Source: an uncultured Dehalococcoidia bacterium (GTDB taxonomy: Bacteria > Chloroflexota > Dehalococcoidia > Tepidiformales > Tepidiformaceae). Taken from it: a stretch of 64,000 nt of DNA. Below are positions 1 through 7,256 of this stretch, piece after piece. The position numbers were made by a program, and so were the translations under genes. The stretch lies in NCBI GenBank assembly GCA_938015525.1, contig CALLPC010000015.1, forward strand, positions 1 through 64,000, given 5' to 3'. The notes under the pieces were generated by a model, which did not search any database, was not told where the DNA came from, and was given only the letters and a program-made list of their open reading frames with translations. Each line of letters opens with the position of its first letter. Position 1 is the first letter of the stretch.

Positions 1-61
1 GCGTCATCCCCTGGCAACGACAGGGCTTTGCTTCATCTGAAGGGCCGGCCGATGAAGAGGT

Positions 62-1081
62 CTAGGCGTCCGCGGGGCGGGCCTTCTGCCGCGCGAGGCG
101 GGCATCCTGCCGCTTCGCTTCGCGCTCGTCGGCGCGGGCCCAGGCGGCCGCGGCGGCGATGACGGCGATGAGCCCGATGGCTTCGCCGAGGAGGAACATG
201 ATGGCACCGCCGATCTGCTGGTCGAGCAGGGGGTCGGGGCCCCAGAGCCGCGGCTGCGCCGCGAGCTGTTCGTAGAGGACGCGGGAGGGCTCGTAGAAGA
301 GGGAGCCGAGGAAGGCGTGGATGGGCACGAGGGCGAAGAGGTAGAGGACGCGGACGGGGTGTGGCAGGTTCCAGCGGGTGGGGTTGCCGCCGACGACGGG
401 CCACCAGTAATGGACGCCGGCGAAGAGGAAGAGGGCATAGCCGCCGAAGTGGAGCCACTCGCTCGTGAACGACCACTCGAAGGCGGGAGTGATGTACCAG
501 AGGACGGGGACGGCGGCGAAGAGGACGAGGCCGACGACCGGGTTGGTGAAGAGTTCGAACGGGCGGGAGTGGGTGACCGGGTAGACCCAGCGTTCGCGGC
601 GGGCGGGGCCGGCGGCGACGAGGAGGAGGGTCATCGGCCCGCCGAGCAGGATGAGCGGCGGGGCGATGGTGATGAGGATGAAGTGCTGGATCATGTGGAT
701 GAAGAGGAAGACGCGGTCGTAGGCGGCGAGGGGACCGAACACGGTGAGGATGACGAGGGCGATGCCGCTCATGAAGGCAGCCAGCCGCCACCGGGGGAAG
801 AGGCGGCCCCGGCCGCTCGAGCGGACCCTGAGCCACATGAGCAGGTAGGCCGCTGCGGCCGAGAGGAGGAGGTAGACGGGGATCGGCTCGAGGGCGAGGG
901 TGAAGAACACATCGGGAAACTCGGGCGGCGGCACGTTCCCGGGCGCGCAGACGAAGACGAAGGCGACGCTGGCGGAGTTGCCCGCGCGGAGCCACCAGGT
1001 GAGGAGGACGGCAGCCGCGAGGCCGGCCAGCCAGGCGAGGCCGAACCGGCGGAGGGTGATGTCGCGGAGGCCGGGGGGCAT
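62..1081 (-). CDS. ctaG: CtaG/Caa3-type cytochrome c oxidase assembly membrane protein
   Basis: The product is 339 residues with about eight hydrophobic helices. It resembles the CtaG/caa3_CtaG family, which helps load copper into subunit II of caa3-type cytochrome oxidases in the membrane. The family-type His-rich helix is seen as HMIQH near residues 129-133, followed by a PPLILLG helix. A later helix carries HYWWPVVGG, and the basic C-terminal tail is cytoplasmic in character. The open frame continues upstream to about 1720, but that part is low-complexity and antisense to the next gene. I chose the ATG at 1081 because a hydrophobic helix follows directly and a TACACT box lies 6 bases upstream. 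The oxidase itself is not in the window, so the role rests on family membership. Confidence 0.85.
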   Translation of the reverse strand: MPPGLRDITLRRFGLAWLAGLAAAVLLTWWLRAGNSASVAFVFVCAPGNVPPPEFPDVFFTLALEPIPVYLLLSAAAAYLLMWLRVRSSGRGRLFPRWRLAAFMSGIALVILTVFGPLAAYDRVFLFIHMIQHFILITIAPPLILLGGPMTLLLVAAGPARRERWVYPVTHSRPFELFTNPVVGLVLFAAVPVLWYITPAFEWSFTSEWLHFGGYALFLFAGVHYWWPVVGGNPTRWNLPHPVRVLYLFALVPIHAFLGSLFYEPSRVLYEQLAAQPRLWGPDPLLDQQIGGAIMFLLGEAIGLIAVIAAAAAWARADEREAKRQDARLARQKARPADA

Positions 1082-1087
1082 GAATCC

Positions 1088-1093
1088 AGTGTA
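1088..1093 (-). promoter_or_regulatory. -10-like TACACT for ctaG, leaderless arrangement
   Basis: On the minus strand TACACT ends 6 bases before the ATG at 1081. No Shine-Dalgarno sequence is present. A transcript starting about 6-7 bases after this box would begin at or next to the start codon. Confidence 0.45.
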
Positions 1094-1160
1094 GAGGTTG
1101 GAGGTCGGAGCGGGGAGCAGGGAACGGGGAGCGGGGAGCCGGGGCTCAACCTCCAACCTC
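1094..1160. repeat. Imperfect inverted/tandem repeat element between ctaG and a lipoprotein gene
   Basis: The 12-mer GAGGTTGGAGGT (1094-1105) is the exact reverse complement of ACCTCCAACCTC (1149-1160). Between them are tandem GGGGAGC-like units, and a third CCTCCAACCTC copy lies near 1179-1189. The right arm lies inside the last codons of the lipoprotein gene and encodes its odd C-terminal tail. A 14-mer of the middle part, GGGGAGCGGGGAGC, recurs near 49561-49574, again next to ACCTCC units. Function is unknown. Confidence 0.5.
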
Positions 1161-2150
1161 GAACCTCTGGCCTTCAGCCTCCAACCTCTCCGAGGGGAGG
1201 GTGAGGGTGCGGGGCGGGCCCCAGGGGCCCGGGGCGGTGCCGATGCGGGCGCGGACGCGCCAGGTGTACGTGCCGGGCCCCGGCGGCGTGAACCGCTGGG
1301 CCTGGGCGGCGGAGATGCGGCGGTGGACGACGACGCCCCCCGGGCCGCTGATTTCGAGTTCGTAGCCGGTGGCGCCGGGGCAGGCCGACCACGCCAGGAC
1401 GACCTCTTCGCCGGGGACGGCGGCGTCGCCCTCAGCCGGCTTCCATGGCTGCGGTTCGCAACGCCAGGTAGATTCGCCCGGGAGCGTACAGGTAAGGTCG
1501 GCGTGGGGCATCGCGCCGGCGGCCGGTACGTACCAGGAGACGATGCCGCTGCTCGCAGCGGCGATACGGCGGGGCTCGCCGCCGGCACGGGAGACGACCC
1601 AGAGCGCCTTCGCCGCACCCTCCGCGAGGACGGCGCCTTCGCCGTCGGGCGACCAGGTGACCATGGCGACGGCGCCGCGGCCGGGCCCCGGGGCGAGGAG
1701 GGTGCGGCGCTCGCTGCCATCGGCTGAAGTGAAGACGGCGGCGCCTTCGACGATATCGATGCGGTCGCCGAGGACGGAGTAGAACTGCGGGGCGCCGACC
1801 TGGTAGACCCGGGGCGATTCGACCGGGTACAGCGCGATGTCCTCGCCGGTATCCGTGCGGATGGCCCGCCAGGCGGTGCGCGTGAGCTCCGGGGTCAGGT
1901 AGGCGATGGTGCGGTCATCGAGCCAGGTGATGGCCGAGACCCGGCCCCGGGCGGCAGGGCAGGCGCGGCCGGCGACGCCGGCTGACAGGGGAACCCAGGC
2001 GATGCAGCCCCCGGCGTCGAGGTAGGCAATGGTGCCCGGGTTGTGGGCCGGGGACGCGCGCTCCCCGGCGAGCGGAGCCGCCCCGGCGCAGGCGAGCAGC
2101 AGCGGCGCGACCGCCGGCAGAACGAGCACCCCCGCCCGCCGCCACATCAT
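1146..2150 (-). CDS. Lipoprotein with beta-propeller-like repeats and a fibronectin-like C-terminal domain
   Basis: This 334-residue protein has an N-terminal lipoprotein signal with a lipobox (LLLACAG, Cys about 21), so it is probably anchored outside the membrane. Residues 40-200 hold TolB/WD40-like strands (GTIAYLDAGG, AITWLDDRTIAYL, VTWSPDGEGAVL). The last 90 residues look like a fibronectin-III-type sandwich (VVLAWSACPGATGYELEISG, GTYTWRVRAR). No enzyme motif is seen. The C-terminus runs into a repeated DNA element (1149-1190), so the final residues may be recent additions. I do not recognise a named family. A structural or binding role is inferred from the folds only. Confidence 0.7.
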   Translation of the reverse strand: MMWRRAGVLVLPAVAPLLLACAGAAPLAGERASPAHNPGTIAYLDAGGCIAWVPLSAGVAGRACPAARGRVSAITWLDDRTIAYLTPELTRTAWRAIRTDTGEDIALYPVESPRVYQVGAPQFYSVLGDRIDIVEGAAVFTSADGSERRTLLAPGPGRGAVAMVTWSPDGEGAVLAEGAAKALWVVSRAGGEPRRIAAASSGIVSWYVPAAGAMPHADLTCTLPGESTWRCEPQPWKPAEGDAAVPGEEVVLAWSACPGATGYELEISGPGGVVVHRRISAAQAQRFTPPGPGTYTWRVRARIGTAPGPWGPPRTLTLPSERLEAEGQRFEVGG

Positions 2151-2231
2151 GCTGCAAGCTTCGCACGGCGGGCGGGGATGAGAGCCGGGCGAACGGCCGG
2201 GGGATGGAGCACCGGCCGGCCGTCAGCCGGG

Positions 2232-2591
2232 TCAGGCGGCGAGTTTCTTCAGCGCACTGACGAGGGCCGTCGAGACTTTGCTGTAGGGCGAGCCCATCGC
2301 CATGGCGGCCTCGGCCTCGGCCCGCTTGCCGAGGATCGCCAGCGAGAGGACCTGGGCGGCGTGCTGGTGGAACTCCGCGTGGAGCTTGCGCACCTCTTCG
2401 AGGGCGGCGGCGTTGGGGACCTGGGCTTTGGCTTCGCCGTAAATCCATTTCCCGAGGTCGCAGGCGTTGTCGGTCTTGACGGTCTCGGGGCGCCACTCGC
2501 TCTTGCCGGTGGCGGCGGCGTCGCGGAGGCGCTGCTTCCACTGGCCGTGGGCGGCGATGGCTTTGGTGATGACGTTGGTATCGACGGGCAT
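2232..2591 (-). CDS. Stand-alone CZB (chemoreceptor zinc-binding) domain protein
   Basis: All 119 residues form one CZB-like helical bundle. The family's His/Cys/His-His zinc ligands are visible: a His in AAHGQWKQRL (about 15), Cys in CDLGKWIYGE (about 44) and the pair in LHAEFHQHA (about 70-77). CZB domains normally sit at the C-terminus of chemoreceptors or diguanylate cyclases and sense zinc or oxidants such as HOCl. Here no membrane, HAMP or output domain is attached and no chemotaxis gene is nearby. The ATG has a strong SD (GAGGAGG). It is divergent from the YeeE/YedE pair, which may link it to sulfur or redox state, but that link is inference. Confidence 0.8.
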   Translation of the reverse strand: MPVDTNVITKAIAAHGQWKQRLRDAAATGKSEWRPETVKTDNACDLGKWIYGEAKAQVPNAAALEEVRKLHAEFHQHAAQVLSLAILGKRAEAEAAMAMGSPYSKVSTALVSALKKLAA

Positions 2592-2724
2592 CGGTTCCTC
2601 CTCTGGGGGCGAATTGGCGGGATTCCTCCGATCGTTTCGGCCGGAACGGTTTCGGCCTTGAGGGGGAGTTCGCAGGGCCGGCGCGGGCTATGCTCTTTCG
2701 AAACCTGCATGCAAGGGGGGAACG

Positions 2725-3228
2725 ATGCCGCTCATCCTGAACGGACTGGAGCCGCTGCCGTGGTGGCTGGCGGGGGCGGGGATCGCAGTCGTGACGCTGG
2801 CTCTGCTGGGGGTGACCGGGCACCGGCTCGGCGTTTCGACGGGGTTCGAGAACGTCTGCGCGCTGGTGGTGCGGGCACCGTACTTCGGCCGGGAGGCGCT
2901 TCGCGGGTCGAACGGCTGGCGGCTGCCGCTGCTCGGCGGTCTCGTGCTGGGCGGCTTCCTTTCGGCGGTGCTCGGCGGGGGATGGGAGCCGACCTGGGCG
3001 CTGGGGATGTTCGACGCCGAGATTGGCTGGGGGCCGGCGGGGAAGGCCGCCTGGATGTTCGTCGGCGGCGTGCTGATCGGGTTCGGGACGCGGCTGGCGG
3101 GCGGCTGCACGAGCGGGCACGGGATTTTCGGGCTCTCGAACCTGGAGCTGCCGAGCCTGGCGGCAACGGTGAGCTTCATGACGGCCGGGGCGGTGACGAC
3201 GAACCTCATCTACCGGGTGCTGCTGTGA
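2725..3228 (+). CDS. YeeE/YedE family sulfur-compound transporter, first half
   Basis: This 167-residue integral membrane protein belongs to the YeeE/YedE (DUF395) family, whose characterised members import thiosulfate. The conserved GGCTSGHGIFGLS segment carries the transport-critical Cys and is seen near residues 131-143. About five helices are predicted. Its start has an AAGGGGGGA SD and a TATGCT -10-like box lies at 2689-2694. It is followed 11 bases later by a second half-size gene, so the pair corresponds to one full-length YeeE split in two, a known arrangement in this family. Confidence 0.88.
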   Translation: MPLILNGLEPLPWWLAGAGIAVVTLALLGVTGHRLGVSTGFENVCALVVRAPYFGREALRGSNGWRLPLLGGLVLGGFLSAVLGGGWEPTWALGMFDAEIGWGPAGKAAWMFVGGVLIGFGTRLAGGCTSGHGIFGLSNLELPSLAATVSFMTAGAVTTNLIYRVLL

Positions 3229-3239
3229 GGAGGCAGGGG

Positions 3240-3686
3240 ATGGTCCTGTTCTACGTTGCGCTGGGGACGCTCTTCGGGTTCATCCTGAGCCGCTCGGGGG
3301 CGGCGGATTACAACTACATCCAGGGGATGTTCCTGTTCGAGGAGTTCCAGCTGTACGGCATCATCGGGACGGCGGTGGTGCTGACGGCCCCGGGCATCTG
3401 GCTGCTGAAGCGGTACGGGCGGACGCTCGCCGGGCGGACGCTGGCGGTGGAGCGAAAGGCGGGGCACCGCGGGAACGTGTATGGAGGCATCCTGTTCGGG
3501 GTGGGCTGGTCGATGACGGGGATGTGCCCGGGCCCGGTGCTGGTGAACGTAGGCGAGGGGAAGCTGTACGGGCTCGCGGCGCTGGCGGGGGTGCTGGCCG
3601 GGGCGGCGCTCTTCGGGTGCTCGTACCGGCGGCTGACGCGGCCGTTCCGGCTGCCGCCCCTGGCGGTCGGGACGGGGGAAGGGTGA
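3240..3686 (+). CDS. YeeE/YedE family sulfur-compound transporter, second half
   Basis: The 148-residue product is the partner of the preceding gene. It has about four membrane helices and the second family signature, GWSMTGMCPGPVLVN, whose Cys corresponds to the second transport cysteine of YeeE. The ATG at 3240 has a GGAGG SD that overlaps the end of the first gene, so the two are surely co-translated. The substrate (thiosulfate or another reduced sulfur species) is inferred from the family. No rhodanese or TusA gene is adjacent. Confidence 0.87.
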   Translation: MVLFYVALGTLFGFILSRSGAADYNYIQGMFLFEEFQLYGIIGTAVVLTAPGIWLLKRYGRTLAGRTLAVERKAGHRGNVYGGILFGVGWSMTGMCPGPVLVNVGEGKLYGLAALAGVLAGAALFGCSYRRLTRPFRLPPLAVGTGEG

Positions 3687-3760
3687 GCCGGACGGGCCCT
3701 GTTGCGGACTGGCCGGGGCGGAGGCGGTAGGATGCCCGAAAACGGGACGGGGGTGCGCCG

Positions 3761-4714
3761 ATGCAAATCGGCTTGATGGTGGAGGGCCAGAACGGCCTGA
3801 CCTGGGAGCGGTGGCTCCACATCGTGCGGCTGGCCGAACGGCTCGGTTTCCCGACGCTGTTCCGGTCCGACCACTACTTCATCGGACCGCAGCAGGACTC
3901 GCTCGAGGCGTACCTCTCGTTTGCGGTCGCGGCCCGGGAGACGTCGCGCATCCGCTTCGGGCCGCTGGTGTCGCCGATTACGTTCCGGTCGCCGGTGGAG
4001 CTGGCGCGGATGGCGGCGCAAATCGACCTGCTGAGCGGGGGGCGGTTCGTGATGGGGATGGGCGCGGGCTGGAACGAGGCGGAGCACCGGGCGTACGGCA
4101 TCCCGTTTCCGCCGATAGCGGAGCGGTTCGCCCGGCTGGAGGAGGGTATCCGGCTGATGCAGGCGCTCTGGCGGGAGGGCCCGGTGGATTTCGAAGGGCG
4201 GTACTACCGGCTGGAGGGGGCGAACCTGCTGCCAAAGCCGGCGCCCGGGCGGCCGCCGCTCCTCATCGGGGGGACGGGCGAGCGGAAGACACTGCGCCTC
4301 GTTGCCAGGTATGCGGACGAGTGGAACGCCGTCAACGTCTCGCCGGGGGTATACGCCGAGAAGGTGGCGGTGCTGGAGCGGCACTGCGAGGCGGAGGGCC
4401 GCGACCCGGCATCGATCCGCCGGTCGCTGATGACGTTCGCCGTCATCGGGCCGGACGAGCGGACGCTGGACCGGGCGACGGAGCGGATGATGACGATGTG
4501 GGGGGCGCGGCCGGGGACGACGCCGGCGGAGTATCGGGCCGGGCTGCGGGCGCGCGGGATGATCGTTGGCGGGAAGGAGGAGGTGCTGGAGGCGCTCGGG
4601 CGGTACGCGGAGCAGGGGGTGCAGGAGGTGCAGTTCCAGCACTTCCTCTTCGATGACGACGCGGTGCCGGAGTTCCTCGCGGCGGAGGTGGTGCCGGCGG
4701 CGGAGGCCCTGTAA
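3761..4714 (+). CDS. LLM-class F420-dependent oxidoreductase
   Basis: The 317-residue protein is a luciferase-like monooxygenase/F420-dependent reductase TIM barrel. Features are the N-terminal strand MQIGLMVEGQ, the LAERLGFPTLFRSDHY segment, PLVSPITFRSPVELARMAA, and the GGRFVMGMGAGWNEAEHRAYG phosphate/cofactor loop. PLLIGGTGERKTLRL and the WNAVN motif follow. Members use F420 or FMN, and the exact substrate cannot be read from sequence. A TAGGAT -10-like box (3728-3733) and a GGGGGTG SD precede the ATG. Another LLM gene lies at 57233-58276 and a deazaflavin-dependent reductase at 26959-27399, which supports F420 use by this organism. Confidence 0.85.
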   Translation: MQIGLMVEGQNGLTWERWLHIVRLAERLGFPTLFRSDHYFIGPQQDSLEAYLSFAVAARETSRIRFGPLVSPITFRSPVELARMAAQIDLLSGGRFVMGMGAGWNEAEHRAYGIPFPPIAERFARLEEGIRLMQALWREGPVDFEGRYYRLEGANLLPKPAPGRPPLLIGGTGERKTLRLVARYADEWNAVNVSPGVYAEKVAVLERHCEAEGRDPASIRRSLMTFAVIGPDERTLDRATERMMTMWGARPGTTPAEYRAGLRARGMIVGGKEEVLEALGRYAEQGVQEVQFQHFLFDDDAVPEFLAAEVVPAAEAL

Positions 4715-4896
4715 CCGGCCGGCTACCTGCGTTCCCCGCGGGGCGGGGCGAGGGGCGGTTTTGCCGCGGGTTGGCAGCCCGTTTACGGGGCGTTTGCGAT
4801 TCGCCGGACGTGTTTCCGGCGCTCCACCGGGGTGTTACCGAACCGGTGTGCGGGGGCCTGTTGGGGCCGGGCGCGGCCGCCGTTTCCGAAAATACG

Positions 4897-5286
4897 ATGC
4901 GCTACCTCCAGCCTCTTCCGCGGAGCGACGAACTCGACCAGGCCGGGGAGGCCGTGGCCGTGGTGGCCGGGGGGCGGCGGCGAGTGCTGTACGTAGAGGG
5001 CGACGCCTCGCTGGACGTCATCGTGGCGGCGCTGGAGGCGTGGGGGCTGCGGGTGCGGGCCGAGCGGGAGCGGCGCCAGGCGGCGAGCGGCGGGTCCGGG
5101 GCCGATGCGCGGGAGGCGCCGGGCGGGGATGGCGACGGGGTGCCGGCATGGGTGACGCGGCGGCCGGCGCTGCCGCGGGTGAGCCGGCTGGAGAACGTCC
5201 TCTCCCCGCTCTGGTTCCCGGCGCGGCGGCCGGCGAGCGGGGGCGGGGCGGAGGCCGGCGTCGGCCGGGCCGGGCAGGCGGCCTGA
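4897..5286 (+). CDS. Hypothetical small protein
   Basis: I do not recognise this 129-residue protein. Residues 1-60 look folded, with an alternating strand/helix pattern (AVAVVAGGRRRVLYVEGDASLDVIVAALEAWGL in part). The rest is Gly/Ala/Pro-rich and probably disordered. The frame stays open upstream to 4771, but the 42 extra codons look non-coding. The ATG at 4897 follows an A-rich stretch (GAAAATACG) rather than an SD. A short GC hairpin (5360-5375) lies downstream. It could be a lineage-specific protein, or a chance frame in GC-rich DNA. Confidence 0.4.
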   Translation: MRYLQPLPRSDELDQAGEAVAVVAGGRRRVLYVEGDASLDVIVAALEAWGLRVRAERERRQAASGGSGADAREAPGGDGDGVPAWVTRRPALPRVSRLENVLSPLWFPARRPASGGGAEAGVGRAGQAA

Positions 5287-5359
5287 GGGTCGACCGGCAG
5301 GTGGTCGGGGCGCCGTACCGCGTCATCGCCGGCTTCGGGCGGGCCGGGCGCCGCGGAAA

Positions 5360-5375
5360 GGCGGGCTTTCCCGCC
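5360..5375 (+). terminator. Possible terminator hairpin
   Basis: GGCGGG-CTTT-CCCGCC forms a 6-bp stem with a 4-base loop, 74 bases after the hypothetical gene and before the ABC exporter. There is no T-tract, so termination efficiency is uncertain. Confidence 0.3.
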
Positions 5376-5507
5376 GGCTGGCGGGTTGCAGTGAACGGCG
5401 GTTAACTATCGACCGGGCCGGCGCGTTGGGATTGATATCCACGATAGGCTGCGGGGCGCCTGCGGGCGCTGCCGTGCCCCGCTCCGGCGCTCACCCCGGG
5501 AGGCACC

Positions 5508-7256
5508 GTGACCGAGGAAGCCTTAGACCTGCGCGCGGGCAGGAACCTCATCCTGCGTCACCTGCGCGCGCGCTGGCCGATGCTGGCAGTCGCCTTCGGG
5601 GCGGGGTTGAGCTGGGGGCTGCTGCGGCTGGCGGAGCCGTACCTCGTGGGGCTCGCCATCGACCACGCCATCGTCGAACGGGACCTCGGGAAGCTGACGC
5701 GGTACGTGGCGGCGTTCGTGGCCGTCTCGGCGGTGCTGGCAGCCTGCGCCGGGACGCGCCGGTACTGGGCGATGCGGACGAGCTACCGGGTGGAAACGGA
5801 CCTGCGGCTCGAGCTGTATGACCGGGTGAACCGGCTTTCCTTCGACTACCACGACCGGACGGCGACGGGCCAGCTGATGTCGCGCGGGAGCGCGGACCTG
5901 CGGGAGGTCCAGGCGTTCCTCGTGAACATCCCGATCAACTCGGCGTACCTGCTGATGGCGCTCGGGGCGTTCGTTTTGCTGGTGAGGACGAGCCTGTCGC
6001 TGGCGGTGCTGGCGATGGCCGTCTTCCCGGCGGTGACGTGGCTGAGCGTGCGGTTCTTCAACCGGCTGGAGCCGGGCACGGAGCGGGTGCAGCAGGACCT
6101 GGCAGACGTGGCGAGCGTGACGGAGGAGACGGTGGCCGGGGCGCGGCTGGTACGGGCGTTCGGCCGGGAGGAGCACGAGGTCGGGCGGATGCGGGAGGCG
6201 GCCGAGCGGGTGCGGCGGGACTCGATGGAGGTGGTGCGGCTGCGGACGGTGTACGGGCCGCTCTTCTTCCTGCTGCCGGGGCTCGGGCAGCTGGTGGTGC
6301 TGGCGTATGGCGGCTGGCTCGTCACGGAGGGGCGGATGACGCTCGGGGCGCTGGTGGCGGCGCTGCAGTACCTGGGGATGCTGACCTGGCCGGTGCAGAG
6401 CCTCGGCGAAATGATCGCCTCGGGGCAGCGGGCGGTGGTCTCGGCGGCGCGGGTCTGGAACGTCCTGAAAGAGGAGCCGAGCGTGAAGGAGCGGCCCCAC
6501 GCGCGGCCGCTCCCGCCGGGGAACGGCCAGGTCGTGTTCGACCGGGTGACGTTCGGCTATCGCCCGGGGGCACCGGTGCTGCGGGAGTTTTCGCTCGAGA
6601 TCCCGGCCGGGCGGTCGGTGGCGCTCGTGGGAGCGACGGGTTCGGGGAAATCGACGGTGGCGCGGCTGCTGCCCCGGTTCTACGACGTCGAGGAGGGACG
6701 GATCCTGCTCGACGGGGCCGACATCCGCTCGCTGCGGCTGCGGGAGCTGCGGCGGAGCATCGGCATCGTGTTCGAGGATACGTTCCTGTTCAGCGACACG
6801 GTGCGGAACAACATCGCGTACGGGCGGCTGGATGCGACCGATGCCGAGATCGAGCGGGCGGCGCGGCTCGCCCACGCGCACGAGTTCATCGCGGGGCTCG
6901 AGGCGGGGTACGACACGGTGGTCGGCGAGCAGGGCTTCTCGCTCTCGGGCGGGCAGCGCCAGCGCATCGCCATCGCGCGGGCGCTCCTGATGGAGCCGCG
7001 GGTGCTGATCCTCGACGATGCGACCTCGAGCGTGGACGCGCGGATGGAGGAGGAGATCCGGGCGGCGCTCCGGGAGGTGATGGCGGGGCGGACGACCCTG
7101 ATCATCTCGCACCGGCTTTCGACGATTTCGCTGGCCGACCAGGTCGTGCTGGTGGACGAGGGGCGGGTGGCGGCCACGGGCACGCACGAGGAGCTGCTCC
7201 GGAGCTGCCGGCGATACCGGGAGGTGCTCGGCCAGCTGGAGGCAAAGGCGTCGTGA
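5508..7256 (+). CDS. ABC exporter subunit with degenerate Walker B (heterodimer partner A)
   Basis: The 582-residue protein has an N-terminal six-helix exporter domain (residues 1-320) fused to a nucleotide-binding domain. The NBD shows Walker A GATGSGKST, an intact LSGGQ signature and Walker B VLILDDATSS. The catalytic Glu that normally follows the Walker B Asp is replaced by Asp. The GTG start has a GGGAGG SD. The stop overlaps the next gene's start (GTGA), so the two subunits are translationally coupled. The substrate could be a drug, lipid or peptide. The heterodimer idea is explained under the next gene. Confidence 0.9.
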   Translation: MTEEALDLRAGRNLILRHLRARWPMLAVAFGAGLSWGLLRLAEPYLVGLAIDHAIVERDLGKLTRYVAAFVAVSAVLAACAGTRRYWAMRTSYRVETDLRLELYDRVNRLSFDYHDRTATGQLMSRGSADLREVQAFLVNIPINSAYLLMALGAFVLLVRTSLSLAVLAMAVFPAVTWLSVRFFNRLEPGTERVQQDLADVASVTEETVAGARLVRAFGREEHEVGRMREAAERVRRDSMEVVRLRTVYGPLFFLLPGLGQLVVLAYGGWLVTEGRMTLGALVAALQYLGMLTWPVQSLGEMIASGQRAVVSAARVWNVLKEEPSVKERPHARPLPPGNGQVVFDRVTFGYRPGAPVLREFSLEIPAGRSVALVGATGSGKSTVARLLPRFYDVEEGRILLDGADIRSLRLRELRRSIGIVFEDTFLFSDTVRNNIAYGRLDATDAEIERAARLAHAHEFIAGLEAGYDTVVGEQGFSLSGGQRQRIAIARALLMEPRVLILDDATSSVDARMEEEIRAALREVMAGRTTLIISHRLSTISLADQVVLVDEGRVAATGTHEELLRSCRRYREVLGQLEAKAS

